Of a DNA stretch of 64,000 nt, positions 52,410-61,363 are shown in pieces (positions within the stretch are counted from its first letter, which is position 1; every line of letters begins with the position of its first letter). Location: positions 119,603 through 183,602 of the forward strand of contig MKVW01000001.1 of NCBI GenBank assembly GCA_001898965.1, given 5' to 3'. Both the position numbers and the translations under genes were made by a program. The DNA is from Rhizobiales bacterium 62-17. Lineage in GTDB: Bacteria; Pseudomonadota; Alphaproteobacteria; Rhizobiales; Beijerinckiaceae. The notes below the pieces were generated by a model that did no database searches, was not told the DNA's origin, and was given only the letters and a program-made list of their open reading frames with translations.

Positions 52410-53359
52410 CCCTGCAGCGCCGCCCACATTTCGCGGTCGCGTTCCGCCGTCCAGATCACCGGATCGTCGATGCCGGAAGCTTCGTCGAAGGCGCGTGAGA
52501 CATTGAAGGGCAGGCAGTGCTCGTAGATGGCGAATTGGCCGAAACGCTGATCCATCGCCGCCCGCGTTGCCGCCATCGTCTCCTTCAGGCTACGGCCCTT
52601 GGCGACGGAGATTTCCGCCGCGCCGTAGAGCGCGTTGATGAAATCGCGCGTCATGGCCAGTGCCTCGCGCACCGTGCCGCGTCCTTTCAAGGCGTCGCCA
52701 CGGCCCGGCACGATCGCTTCCGGTGCGAATTCGGCTATGGCGTTCAAGGTCTGCGGCCAGGCGCGCAGGTGCGCATCGCCGCAATAACAGGCTGAATGAT
52801 ATTCGACGAGGTCGCCCGAGAACATCGCCTTGGCATCGGGCACCCAGGCGACGATATCGCCTGACGTATGACCGGCGCCAAGATGCATGAGGCGCACTTC
52901 GCGTTTGCCGAGCCACACTGACATCGTCTTCTGGAAGGTGAAGCTCGGCCAGGTCAGGCCAGGAATGCTTTGCGCATCCTGGAACAAGCGTGGAAAGCGG
53001 CCATATTCGGAATCCCAATCCTGCTGTCCGCGCTCGACGATCAGCCGCCGCGTTTCGTTCGAGGCGACGATGGCCGCGTCTTGATAGGCTGATGCGCCGA
53101 GCACGCGCACCGCATGATAGTGCGACAGCACGACGTAGCGGATCGGCTTGTCGGTCACTTGCCGCACGCGCTCGATCACCTGATTTGCCATGCCAGGTGT
53201 CGCCTGCGCGTCGATCACCATGCAGCAATCGTCACCGACGATGATCCCGGAATTCGGATCGCCTTCGGCGGTATAGGCATAAAGTCCCGCGCCGATTTCG
53301 CCGAACGTCACCTTCTTGGCGGCCATGTCGCCGGTGGAAGCGAAAGCTTTGCCGCTCAT
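52406..53359 (-). CDS. MBL-fold protein with altered metal site, homogentisate locus
   Basis: 317 residues of metallo-beta-lactamase fold. The zinc motif that should be HxHxDH is H80-Y-H82-A-V84-R85, so the Asp and last His are lost; H164 (GAGHTSGD) and D183 (FSGDLVE) remain, while the last ligand, His in VPGHG, is R220 (VPGRG). Thus site-1 ligands (H80, H82, H164) are kept and site-2 ligands are gone. ATG 53359 overlaps the stop of the MarR gene (ATGA), so it is coupled to that regulator. The locus is for homogentisate breakdown; its role there is not known. Confidence 0.85.
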   Translation of the reverse strand: MSGKAFASTGDMAAKKVTFGEIGAGLYAYTAEGDPNSGIIVGDDCCMVIDAQATPGMANQVIERVRQVTDKPIRYVVLSHYHAVRVLGASAYQDAAIVASNETRRLIVERGQQDWDSEYGRFPRLFQDAQSIPGLTWPSFTFQKTMSVWLGKREVRLMHLGAGHTSGDIVAWVPDAKAMFSGDLVEYHSACYCGDAHLRAWPQTLNAIAEFAPEAIVPGRGDALKGRGTVREALAMTRDFINALYGAAEISVAKGRSLKETMAATRAAMDQRFGQFAIYEHCLPFNVSRAFDEASGIDDPVIWTAERDREMWAALQG

Positions 53360-53838
53360 TCTGCGTCTCCATTGATCTTGTCGTTGATGGCGCGCGCCTC
53401 TTCGTCCGCGCGATGCAGCAGCACCGTCAACGCCCTGTCAAGGGCGGCGATTTCGGCCTTCGGCAGATCGCGCAGCAATTTACGCTCGTAATCGAGGGCC
53501 ATCGGCACGATGGCGGCGTAAATGTCGTCGCCACGTCGTGCGAGCCTGAGAAAAGCTTCGCGCCGGTCGCCGCTGTTTTCGCGCCGCAGAAGAATGTTGC
53601 GTTCCAACAGCGTCGCCACCGCGCGCGACACCATGGTCTTGTTCATGCGCGCATGGGCGGCGATGTCGCGCGCCGTCATCTCCTGATGTTCGCCAAGCGC
53701 CGAAATCACCCGCCATTCCGGCACGGTGATGCCGAATTCATGCGAATAGCGCGTCGCCAGGCCCTCGGAAACCGCTTGCATGGTGATGCTGAGGCGGTAG
53801 GGCAGAAACTGCGACAAAATGAGACGACGGGCGGCCAT
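53356..53838 (-). CDS. MarR family regulator of the homogentisate genes
   Basis: 160 residues. Winged-helix motifs: GITVPEWRVISALGEHQEMT, ARMNKTMVSRAVATLLERN and DRREAFLRLARRG. It is divergent from hmgA across 76 bases that hold an almost perfect 16-base palindrome, so it is probably the repressor of hmgA and of its own operon. First gene, coupled to the MBL-fold gene. Ligand is likely homogentisate or another pathway intermediate. Confidence 0.88.
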   Translation of the reverse strand: MAARRLILSQFLPYRLSITMQAVSEGLATRYSHEFGITVPEWRVISALGEHQEMTARDIAAHARMNKTMVSRAVATLLERNILLRRENSGDRREAFLRLARRGDDIYAAIVPMALDYERKLLRDLPKAEIAALDRALTVLLHRADEEARAINDKINGDAE

Positions 53839-53861
53839 GACGTATTCCTGTTGACGAAATT

Positions 53862-53877
53862 AGTTTCATATGCAACT
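53862..53877. promoter_or_regulatory. Candidate operator between MarR gene and hmgA
   Basis: AGTTTCATATGCAACT: dyad-symmetric 16 bases with one mismatched pair, centred on CATATG, 24 bases from the MarR start and 37 from the hmgA start. Shares the CATATGCAA half with the palindrome at 10479. Confidence 0.65.
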
Positions 53878-53914
53878 GATTTTGGCAACCTAGAAATTTC
53901 ACGGGGAGAGGACC

Positions 53915-55228
53915 ATGAGCCTCCGTTATATGTCCGGCTTCGGCAATTCCTTCGAGACAGAGGCCCTGCCTGGCGCTCTGCCCGTTGGCCGCAATTCACC
54001 GCAGAAATGCCCTTACGGCCTTTATGCCGAACAGATTTCCGGCACGGCCTTCACCGCCCCCCATGGCGAGAACCAGCGCTCCTGGGTCTATCGCATCAGG
54101 CCGAGCGTCAAACATTCCGGCCGCTACGAACAGATCGACAAAGGCTTGCTGCGTTCCGCGCCCGCCGCGCGCGAGGAATGCACTTTGCCGGTCGGCCAGT
54201 TGCGCTGGGGGCCGGTGCCGCTGCCTGATACGCCCCAGACCTTCATCGAAGGTCTGCGCACCATGACGACAGCCGGCGACAGCGACACGCGCGCCGGCAT
54301 GGCCGCGCATCTGGCGCTGGTGACGAAGTCGATGGAGCGCGAATATTTCTTCAACGCCGACGGCGAAATGCTTTTTGTCGCCCAGGAGAAATCCCTGCGC
54401 CTCGCCACCGAATTCGGCGTGATTGAGATCGAGCCCGGCGAAATCTGCGTCATCCCGCGCGGCATCATCTTCCGCGTCGAACTGATCAATGGTCCGGCGC
54501 GCGCTTATATCTGCGAGAACTATGGTGGCGCTTTCACTTTGCCGCCGCGTGGCCCGATCGGCGCCAATTGCCTTGCCAATGCGCGCGACTTCCTGAGCCC
54601 GGTCGCCGCTTATGAGGATCGCGAGGAAGACGCGACGCTTTATCTGAAATGGGGCGGCGAGCTTTATCGCACCAAGATCGGTCAGTCGCCGCTCGATATC
54701 GTCGCCTGGCACGGCAATTACACGCCGTATAAATATGATCTGCGCCGCTTCGCGACGATCGGTTCGATTTCCTTCGATCATCCCGATCCGTCGATCTTCA
54801 CGGTTTTGACCGCGCCGTCGGAAAGCCCCGGTACGGCCAATGTCGATTTCGTCATCTTCCCCGAGCGGTGGCTGGTGATGGAAAACACCTTCCGGCCGCC
54901 CTGGTATCACCGCAACATCATGTCGGAATTCATGGGCCTGATTTACGGCGTCTATGATGCCAAGCCGGAAGGTTTCGTGCCCGGCGGCATCAGCCTGCAC
55001 AATTGCATGCTGCCGCACGGACCAGACGACACAGCCTTCGAACATGCCACCAAGGCGGAGTTGAAGCCGGTGAAGCTCACCGGCACCATGGCCTTCATGT
55101 TCGAGACCCGTTATCCGCAGCGCCTGACCAAGTTCGCCTCGGAACTCTCGACCTTGGACAAAACCTATATTGACTGCTGGCACGGGCTGAAGAAACATTT
55201 CGATCCGTCGAAGCGAGAGCCGAAGTAA
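53915..55228 (+). CDS. hmgA: Homogentisate 1,2-dioxygenase
   Basis: 437-residue Fe(II) ring-cleavage enzyme that turns homogentisate to maleylacetoacetate in tyrosine and phenylalanine breakdown. Starts [19 protein letters not shown], the family start. The iron ligands are in [18 protein letters not shown] (His and Glu) and [11 protein letters not shown] (His), and PFHYHxxG-type substrate contacts elsewhere. ATG 53915 follows GGGGAGAGGAC. First gene of a set with an FAD hydroxylase and DUF2783; maiA and fahA are not in the window. Confidence 0.97.
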   Translation: MSLRYMSGFGNSFETEALPGALPVGRNSPQKCPYGLYAEQISGTAFTAPHGENQRSWVYRIRPSVKHSGRYEQIDKGLLRSAPAAREECTLPVGQLRWGPVPLPDTPQTFIEGLRTMTTAGDSDTRAGMAAHLALVTKSMEREYFFNADGEMLFVAQEKSLRLATEFGVIEIEPGEICVIPRGIIFRVELINGPARAYICENYGGAFTLPPRGPIGANCLANARDFLSPVAAYEDREEDATLYLKWGGELYRTKIGQSPLDIVAWHGNYTPYKYDLRRFATIGSISFDHPDPSIFTVLTAPSESPGTANVDFVIFPERWLVMENTFRPPWYHRNIMSEFMGLIYGVYDAKPEGFVPGGISLHNCMLPHGPDDTAFEHATKAELKPVKLTGTMAFMFETRYPQRLTKFASELSTLDKTYIDCWHGLKKHFDPSKREPK

Positions 55229-55251
55229 GGCGGAAGCAACAGGGGAGGGAG

Positions 55252-56853
55252 ATGGCAGCGCACACCGAGACCACTCCCGACCATCGCACGCTCTATCAGT
55301 TCGGCTACTACCGCACGTCCGATCAGGATGCGGTGGAACCCACCCGTTATCCGGTCGTGATCGTCGGCGCCGGACCCGTGGGCCTTGCGGCCGCCATCGA
55401 TCTCACCCTGCGCGGTATCAAAGTGGTGCTGCTCGACGATGCCGATCGCATCGGCGAGGGCTCGCGCGGCATCTGTTATGCCAAACGCACTTTGGAAGTG
55501 CTCGGCCGCCTGGGCGTGGCGCAGCCTTGTCTCGACAAGGGCGTGGTGTGGAAAGTCGGCAAAGTCTTCTTCAAGGAAGCACAGGTCTGGCAGTTCGATC
55601 TCCTGCCCGAGGACGGCCATGCCATGCCGGCCTTCATCAACCTGCAGCAATATTATCTCGAACATTTTCTGGTCGAACGCGCGATCGATCTCGGGATCGA
55701 TCTGCGCTGGCGCAACAAGGTCGTCGGCATCGAACAAGGCAACGACGGTGCGACCGTGCAAGTGATGACGCCGGAGGGCGAATATCGTCTATCGGGCGCC
55801 TGGGTGATCGCCGCCGATGGGCCGCGCTCGACCCTGCGCGGTCTTCTCGGTCTGGAATGGCGCGGCGAGATTTTCGAAGACCGGTTTTTGATCGCCGATG
55901 TGAAAATGACCGGCGACTTTCCGCCCGAGCGCTGGTTCTGGTTCGAGCCGCCTTTTCACGGCGGTCATTCGGCGCTGCTTCATAAGCAGCCCGACGATGT
56001 CTGGCGCATCGATCTGCAACTTGGCCCCGAGGCCGATCCGGTGGATGAGCAGCGACCGGAAAAAGTCGTGCCGCGCCTCAAGCAGATGCTCGGTCACGAC
56101 CGTTTCGAACTGGAATGGGTGTCGCTTTATTCCTTCCAGTGCCGGCGCATCGATCGTTTCGTGCATGGCCGCGTGGTCTTTGCCGGCGACAGCGCCCATC
56201 AGGTCTCGCCCTTCGGCGCGCGCGGTGCCAACTCCGGCATTCAAGATGCGGAAAACCTCGTCTGGAAGCTGGCGATGGTGCTCAATGGCGAGGCGTCTGA
56301 AACCCTCATCGAAACCTATCATGCGGAACGTTCGCAGGCGGCCGATGAAAACATCCGCCATTCGACCCGCTCGACCGATTTCATCGCACCGCGCAGCCCG
56401 CAGGAAGTGCGCTTCCGCGATGCCACTTTGGCTTTGGCCCGCAGCGCCCCGTTCGCGCAACGCATGATCAATTCAGGTCGCTTGTCTATCGCCACCGTGC
56501 ATGACACGTCGCTCTCGACGCCCGACGTCGATCGCTGGAATGGCGTCGCGCAACTGGGGGCGCCCGCGCCTGACGCGCCGGTGGAGGATGCGCACGGCAA
56601 GCCGATCTGGTTCCTCGATCTCCTGGGCGGTACGGAAAGCTTGGTTGCTTTCGGCGCCGTGCAACAGGTGAAATGCCCCCTTCTATTGGAGGGGCGGGAT
56701 TTTCACGATCGTCGTGGCCTGTTGCGCCGCCGGCTCGATGCGAGCGACGGCGCGGCCTTCCTCTTCCGTCCGGATCAACATCTAGCAGCGCGCTGGCGCA
56801 AGCCTGAGGCAACTGACATCGCCGCGGCGCGCCGTCGTCTGCGGGGGCATTGA
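55252..56853 (+). CDS. FAD-dependent aromatic hydroxylase (MhpA-like)
   Basis: 533 residues. GXGXXG motif VVIVGAGPVGLAAAIDL, DG motif ADGPRSTLRGLLG, GD motif GDSAHQVSPFGARGANSGIQ, so a p-hydroxybenzoate-hydroxylase-fold enzyme near 3-(3-hydroxyphenyl)propionate hydroxylase. The family has a C-terminal thioredoxin-like domain; about 110 residues here. GGGAGGGAG precedes ATG 55252. In a homogentisate locus, it may hydroxylate a phenylacetate or hydroxyphenyl compound into homogentisate; inferred from location. Confidence 0.88.
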   Translation: MAAHTETTPDHRTLYQFGYYRTSDQDAVEPTRYPVVIVGAGPVGLAAAIDLTLRGIKVVLLDDADRIGEGSRGICYAKRTLEVLGRLGVAQPCLDKGVVWKVGKVFFKEAQVWQFDLLPEDGHAMPAFINLQQYYLEHFLVERAIDLGIDLRWRNKVVGIEQGNDGATVQVMTPEGEYRLSGAWVIAADGPRSTLRGLLGLEWRGEIFEDRFLIADVKMTGDFPPERWFWFEPPFHGGHSALLHKQPDDVWRIDLQLGPEADPVDEQRPEKVVPRLKQMLGHDRFELEWVSLYSFQCRRIDRFVHGRVVFAGDSAHQVSPFGARGANSGIQDAENLVWKLAMVLNGEASETLIETYHAERSQAADENIRHSTRSTDFIAPRSPQEVRFRDATLALARSAPFAQRMINSGRLSIATVHDTSLSTPDVDRWNGVAQLGAPAPDAPVEDAHGKPIWFLDLLGGTESLVAFGAVQQVKCPLLLEGRDFHDRRGLLRRRLDASDGAAFLFRPDQHLAARWRKPEATDIAAARRRLRGH

Positions 56854-56860
56854 GGGCATC

Positions 56861-57082
56861 ATGACCGATCTGCAAACCGACAGCCGTTTCGCCGATCCCG
56901 ACAGCGCCTATCGTCTGCTCATCGACGCCCATCGCGGTCTGAACGATGAAGACAGTGCGGCGCTCAACTCGGCTTTGATCCTCATCCTTGCCAACCACAT
57001 CGGCGACAGCGCCGTGCTGGCACAGGCGATAGCGCTCGCCAAAACGACGCTGACGGCAGGCGAGTGCAAAGCGCCCGTCTAG
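56861..57082 (+). CDS. DUF2783 domain protein
   Basis: 73-residue helical protein: PDSAYRLLIDAHRGLNDED and SALILILANHIGDSAVLAQA. DUF2783 proteins are typically found after hmgA/MhpA-like genes in Alphaproteobacteria; function unknown, perhaps a subunit or chaperone of the hydroxylase. Seven bases after the preceding gene. Confidence 0.85.
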   Translation: MTDLQTDSRFADPDSAYRLLIDAHRGLNDEDSAALNSALILILANHIGDSAVLAQAIALAKTTLTAGECKAPV

Positions 57083-57094
57083 ATCTTGCTGGGA

Positions 57095-57340
57095 TTACCG
57101 TTCGACGTCGAGCGGTTCGGAGCCCTTCGGCTTGCCGTCATTGCCGAGCGAGATTTTCTCGATGCGGGCTTCGGCGCTCTTCAACAGCGCTTCGCAATGC
57201 CCTTTAAGCTTTTCGCCGCGTTCGTAGAGTTCGATCGACTTGTCGAGCGACACCTGTCCGCTTTCGAGTTGCGACACGATGGATTCGAGTTCCTTCAACG
57301 CGTCTTCGAACGGCAGTTTCGCAATATCGTCTTGAGCCAC
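57095..57340 (-). CDS. xseB: Exodeoxyribonuclease VII small subunit
   Basis: 81-residue partner of XseA in a 3'-5'/5'-3' single-strand exonuclease. Seen: [40 protein letters not shown]; this is the complete family pattern. GTG start at 57340 with an AAGGT-AAGGA site. No isoprenoid synthase gene follows, although that is a common partner; it stands alone here. Confidence 0.94.
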   Translation of the reverse strand: MAQDDIAKLPFEDALKELESIVSQLESGQVSLDKSIELYERGEKLKGHCEALLKSAEARIEKISLGNDGKPKGSEPLDVER

Positions 57341-57378
57341 GTCCTTACCTTTCAGGATTCGTCATTGCGACCAGTCTA

Positions 57379-60180
57379 TCACGGAGCAGCGCCCGGAAGA
57401 CGATCGGAGGGAGGATTTTCTGGGCGCGGCGCCGGCCGCGCGAACACCAGTTTCTGGTAGACGAGGCCGATGCCGATCAGTACGGCGCCCAGGCCAATGA
57501 AGCTCAGCGCGCGCAGGATGCCTTCCAGGCCCGCGAGATCGAAAATGAATACTTTCAGCACGCTGACGGCGACGAACACTGCCGAAGCGAGCCGCGCCTC
57601 GCGCGAGCCGCGCAGCAGCCCCCACGCCAGGAGTACAACGCCGAAGGCCAGCCACACCGCCGAATAGGCGTAGAATTCGGCCCCGCTCGTGTTGCGCAGC
57701 AGGCCGAGATACGGCCCCTGGAACAACCGCCGGGTTTCCAGCGTCAGATAGCCGAAGGTGAGCAGGATCGCCACGATGCGCGCCGTCGTCACATACCAAG
57801 CCGGCCGCACGCCATTGGCGACGAGCGACAGGATGAAGGCGAGAACCGCCGGCAGAAGATAAGCGATCAGCAGCGCGTTGAAGATCGCGCCGCCCTCGAC
57901 CGGCTGCCAGGAGAAGTAAGGATTGGCGAAGCCGCCAAGGCCGATCACCGCATAGGCGAAGGAAAGCACGCCGAAGCCGAGCGAGGCGAAGCGGAAGACG
58001 ATCGACGATCGCGCCGCATCGAGTTTCGTCAGCACGATGGCGAAGGAGAAGGCGGCCACTGCATGCAGGCCTTGCTCGATCGTCGGCGCGGAAGCCGCGA
58101 AAGCATCGCCCGCGTTGATGAGATGGCGGATTTCGAAAAACACCAGGAAGGCGGCGAAGAGAATGGTCAAAGCCTGGGCGACGCGCACCGGCGTGTCCTC
58201 GCCGCCGTGGCGGCGCATCAATCGTGCGGCATAGCCAAAGGCCAGGGCCGGCGCGCCATAGCCATAGAGCAGCCAGTTGAAAATCGGCGTCGCGCCGGGC
58301 TGGGCGATGACGCGCGGTTCCCAGGCGAGCCGTGCGGCGATGATCACGCCGAGCCCGGCGACGCACCAGCGCAGTGCCGGAATCTCAAGCTTCACGCCGA
58401 CATAGGCAGCACCCAGCGCGGCCGCCGCCAAAGCGACGACAAGCGCGCCGCCTTCGAGCGCGAAGGTGAAGCCGAGCGCCAGCGCGGCGATGGCGGCCGA
58501 AGCGAAAATGCCGGTGGCGAAGCGGGCATTTGGCGTTTCGTCCACACGACTTTCGAGGTCGCGGAATTTCGTGGCGGCACCGACGAAGATCAGCGCCAGC
58601 GCCGCCGCACTGGCGGCAAACGCGAAGCTACGCGTGCCTTCGGCGATGCGCATCCAGGCGACGATCAACACGGCGAGCGGCGTCAGCGCCGCCGTCGCGC
58701 TGTAGATCGACAGCGTCACCACCGGCAGGCGCCGCGCGATCAGCATGCGCCAGCCGCCGAGCGCGAGAAGGCCCAAGGCCGTGACGATACAAAACCCGAC
58801 GAAGAGGTTGGGCTCGACCGGGCCGATGAAGAAATCAGCGGCGAAATCGGGCAGGGTGGCGCGGGCATCCGGCAGGATGGTGGCCGGCCACAGACGCGCG
58901 GTCGCGATCGCCAAGAGGCCGGCGGCAGCGAAAACGGCGGCCGCCGGCGCGACGAGGAAGCCCGTCGCCGCCAGAACCGCGACGGCGAGTGCGGCGAACA
59001 GCACCCAACCATTGCCGAACTGTCCGGCGAAACTGCCTTCCATCAAAGTGCCGATGGCGAGCAGGCCGAACACCACAGGCGCCGCCACGGCGATGAGGTC
59101 GGGGCGGGCGTCTTCCTCGCTGGTCGTGCGTGACGGATCCCAGGCGAGGAAATAGCCGGCCAGCGCCATCTGGATGATGATGTGGATCATTGTCGCCGGG
59201 AAGAATTGGCCGGCGCTGCTGCCGCCGATCTGGCTGGCGAAGACGAGCCCCCACAACACGGCGCCGACGGCGGCGGCGATGGCGAGCCAGAGCCACAGGC
59301 GCAACCGCGCCAGGCCATAGGCGACGGCGGTCAGCACCGCGAGATAGAGCACCACCGGCCAGGGATTGGGATTGTCGCTGTCGACCAGCAGCGGCGCGAC
59401 GAAGGCGCCGATCAAGCCGAGCCCGGCGAGCGAGGGACCATGCAGGGCGGAGGCGAACATGCAGGCGACGCCGACCACGCCCAGGGCGATGAAGGCGGGG
59501 GCCGGGCCGATGAAGCCATAGAGCGCATGGGCGGCATAGATCGCGCCGAAGGCGGCCACGGTGCCGGCGGCCGTCAGCATGGCCGGGATGCTGGGCTTGG
59601 TGAAATTGGAAACCGTCGCTTCCGCCGGCGGCTCGCGCCGGCGCAGCACTTCGCCGGCGACGATCAGCGCAGCAGCGAGGATGAGCCCGAAAGCCACCCG
59701 GGCGGCGGGTCCGAACAGCCCGGCTTCGATGGAATAGCGCACCAGCAGCAGGGCGCCGAGCGCCAAAGCGAGGCCGCCGACCCACACGGTCCAGCGCGTG
59801 CCGAAACTTTCCTCCAGGCTGCGGGACGGCCGGGCACGGGGCGGCGGGGCGGTTCCAGTTTCGACCGGCGCGGTCGGCGGCGGAGCAGCCTCGGCCAGGG
59901 TCTCGATCGGCTCGGCGACATCAGCTGCAGCCGGCGGAGTGGCGGCCGCCTCGGTCGGTTCGGCTGGCGTCGCAGGCATCGCCTCGGTCGCAGCCGTGTT
60001 CGGGTGTCCCTCGGCGGGGGCCTCCTCGAAGCGGCGCAGCCGGTATTCGAGCCGGCGAACGGTCTGTTCGAGGTCGCTGACGCGGCTGCGCGCCCCCAGC
60101 GTCAGGAAAAAGGTGACCGGACCTAGCACCACCAGGATCAAGGCGGCGAGGCCGAGCACAACAAAAAAGGAATCGTCCAT
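57379..60180 (-). CDS. DUF2339 family large membrane protein
   Basis: 933 residues with more than 20 predicted membrane segments, preceded by one N-terminal membrane helix (VVLGLAALILVVLGPVTFFL), a short coiled coil (VSDLEQTVRRLEYRLRRFEE) and a Pro/Ala/Glu-rich linker (about 55-125). DUF2339 family, function unknown. Start ATG 60180 (GGAACGG) matches the family start; the frame is open to 60342. The high GC gives long open frames on the opposite strand, which are shadows. It may act in cell-envelope or wall stress; not known. Confidence 0.9.
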   Translation of the reverse strand: MDDSFFVVLGLAALILVVLGPVTFFLTLGARSRVSDLEQTVRRLEYRLRRFEEAPAEGHPNTAATEAMPATPAEPTEAAATPPAAADVAEPIETLAEAAPPPTAPVETGTAPPPRARPSRSLEESFGTRWTVWVGGLALALGALLLVRYSIEAGLFGPAARVAFGLILAAALIVAGEVLRRREPPAEATVSNFTKPSIPAMLTAAGTVAAFGAIYAAHALYGFIGPAPAFIALGVVGVACMFASALHGPSLAGLGLIGAFVAPLLVDSDNPNPWPVVLYLAVLTAVAYGLARLRLWLWLAIAAAVGAVLWGLVFASQIGGSSAGQFFPATMIHIIIQMALAGYFLAWDPSRTTSEEDARPDLIAVAAPVVFGLLAIGTLMEGSFAGQFGNGWVLFAALAVAVLAATGFLVAPAAAVFAAAGLLAIATARLWPATILPDARATLPDFAADFFIGPVEPNLFVGFCIVTALGLLALGGWRMLIARRLPVVTLSIYSATAALTPLAVLIVAWMRIAEGTRSFAFAASAAALALIFVGAATKFRDLESRVDETPNARFATGIFASAAIAALALGFTFALEGGALVVALAAAALGAAYVGVKLEIPALRWCVAGLGVIIAARLAWEPRVIAQPGATPIFNWLLYGYGAPALAFGYAARLMRRHGGEDTPVRVAQALTILFAAFLVFFEIRHLINAGDAFAASAPTIEQGLHAVAAFSFAIVLTKLDAARSSIVFRFASLGFGVLSFAYAVIGLGGFANPYFSWQPVEGGAIFNALLIAYLLPAVLAFILSLVANGVRPAWYVTTARIVAILLTFGYLTLETRRLFQGPYLGLLRNTSGAEFYAYSAVWLAFGVVLLAWGLLRGSREARLASAVFVAVSVLKVFIFDLAGLEGILRALSFIGLGAVLIGIGLVYQKLVFARPAPRPENPPSDRLPGAAP

Positions 60181-60368
60181 CCGTTCCGGCTCCGAAGGCC
60201 GGCAAGCATTGCCCAGACGGCTCGATATCGCAAGAAAACGGCCGGATTTGATGGAAACGGCCCACAACTTGCTAGTTTGGCTTGCAATCGGCCGGTCTCG
60301 CCCCCAAATCATCCACGAGACAGAGGCGGCCGCGCCATTCATGGGCGGCGCCGGAACGGGCTCTTTGA

Positions 60369-61307
60369 ATGCGTGATCCTTATTTAGTTTTAGGGGTGTC
60401 GAAATCCGCCTCGGCGGACGATATCAAGAAGGCGTTTCGGCGCCTGGCGAAGAAATATCACCCCGATCAGAACAAATCCGATCCCAAGGCTCAGGAGAAA
60501 TTCGCCGAGGCCAATCAGGCCTATGAGATTCTTGGCGACGAGAAGAAGCGCGCCAGCTTCGATCGCGGCGAGATCGATGCCGACGGCAAGCCGCGCGGTT
60601 TCGAGGGTTTCGGCGGCGGGTTCAATCCGGGTGCCGGGCGTCGTCACACCTCCTCCGATGGTTCGCAGCATTTCGAATATGAATTCGGCGGTGCCGGCGG
60701 ACGCGCTGGCTTCGATCCGTCCGATCTGTTCAGCGACATTTTCGGCGCCGGCCGGCGTGGCCGAGGCGGTCCGGTTCGTCGCGGCGAGGATATCAGCGCC
60801 GTTGTCACCGTCTCGCTTGGCGAAGCGGTGCGCGGCGGCGAGGTGCGCGTCGCGCTGCCCACCGGCCGCATGGTCGATGTGAAAGTGCCGGCGGGCGTCG
60901 AGCCCGGGCAGCAGATTCGTCTAAAGGGCCAAGGCGGCCCCGCGCCCTTTGGCGGCGAGCCGGGCGATATTCTGTTGACCCTGCAGATCGCGCCGCATCC
61001 GCAATTCAAGGTCGATGGCCGAGACATCCGTCTCGACCTGCCGCTGACAATCTATGAAGCAGTGTTGGGCGCCACCGTGGAAGTGCCGACGCTGACCGGC
61101 GCGGTGGAGCTCAGAATCCCGCCGAACAGCAATTCCGGTCGCACCATGCGCTTGCGCGGCAAGGGGCTGCCCGAGCAGAGCGGCAAGCCGCTCGGCGATC
61201 TGCTGGTCACGTTAAAGATCGTCCTGCCGGAGACCTCTGATCCGGAGTTGGAAGCAACCGCCCGCAAGATGCAGGCCGAGCACCCTTATAATCCGCGCAA
61301 GACGTAA
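60369..61307 (+). CDS. DnaJ-like co-chaperone (type II, CbpA-like)
   Basis: 312 residues. J-domain with HPD at 31-33 ([14 protein letters not shown]). Gly/Phe region 80-120 ([13 protein letters not shown]). C-terminal DnaJ domains: [59 protein letters not shown]. No zinc-finger cysteines, so a class B J-protein like CbpA. It stimulates DnaK ATPase. ATG 60369; weak ribosome site. Divergent from the DUF2339 gene. Confidence 0.93.
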   Translation: MRDPYLVLGVSKSASADDIKKAFRRLAKKYHPDQNKSDPKAQEKFAEANQAYEILGDEKKRASFDRGEIDADGKPRGFEGFGGGFNPGAGRRHTSSDGSQHFEYEFGGAGGRAGFDPSDLFSDIFGAGRRGRGGPVRRGEDISAVVTVSLGEAVRGGEVRVALPTGRMVDVKVPAGVEPGQQIRLKGQGGPAPFGGEPGDILLTLQIAPHPQFKVDGRDIRLDLPLTIYEAVLGATVEVPTLTGAVELRIPPNSNSGRTMRLRGKGLPEQSGKPLGDLLVTLKIVLPETSDPELEATARKMQAEHPYNPRKT

Positions 61308-61331
61308 CGCGCCGAGTAAGGCGATGGAGAA

Positions 61332-61362
61332 CGAAGGCCGGGCTTGATGCCCGGCCTTCGTC
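61332..61362. terminator. Bidirectional hairpin between convergent genes
   Basis: Perfect twelve-base stem CGAAGGCCGGGC / GCCCGGCCTTCG with five-base loop; tract after is only TCGTT, and TTCTCC on the other strand, so intrinsic termination is plausible but not strong. Confidence 0.65.
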
Positions 61363-61363
61363 G

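Noticed and set aside
53996..55198. 400-codon minus-strand frame opposite hmgA
   Set aside because: Antisense of a well-conserved gene; no ribosome site and no motifs.
58063..60126. Long plus-strand frames (356 and 314 codons) opposite the DUF2339 gene
   Set aside because: Arg/Glu/Gly-rich products typical of antisense to GC-rich membrane genes.
60240..60369. Possible RpoH promoter before the DnaJ-like gene
   Set aside because: CTTG occurs but no CYTATNT at 17-18 bases; not a match.
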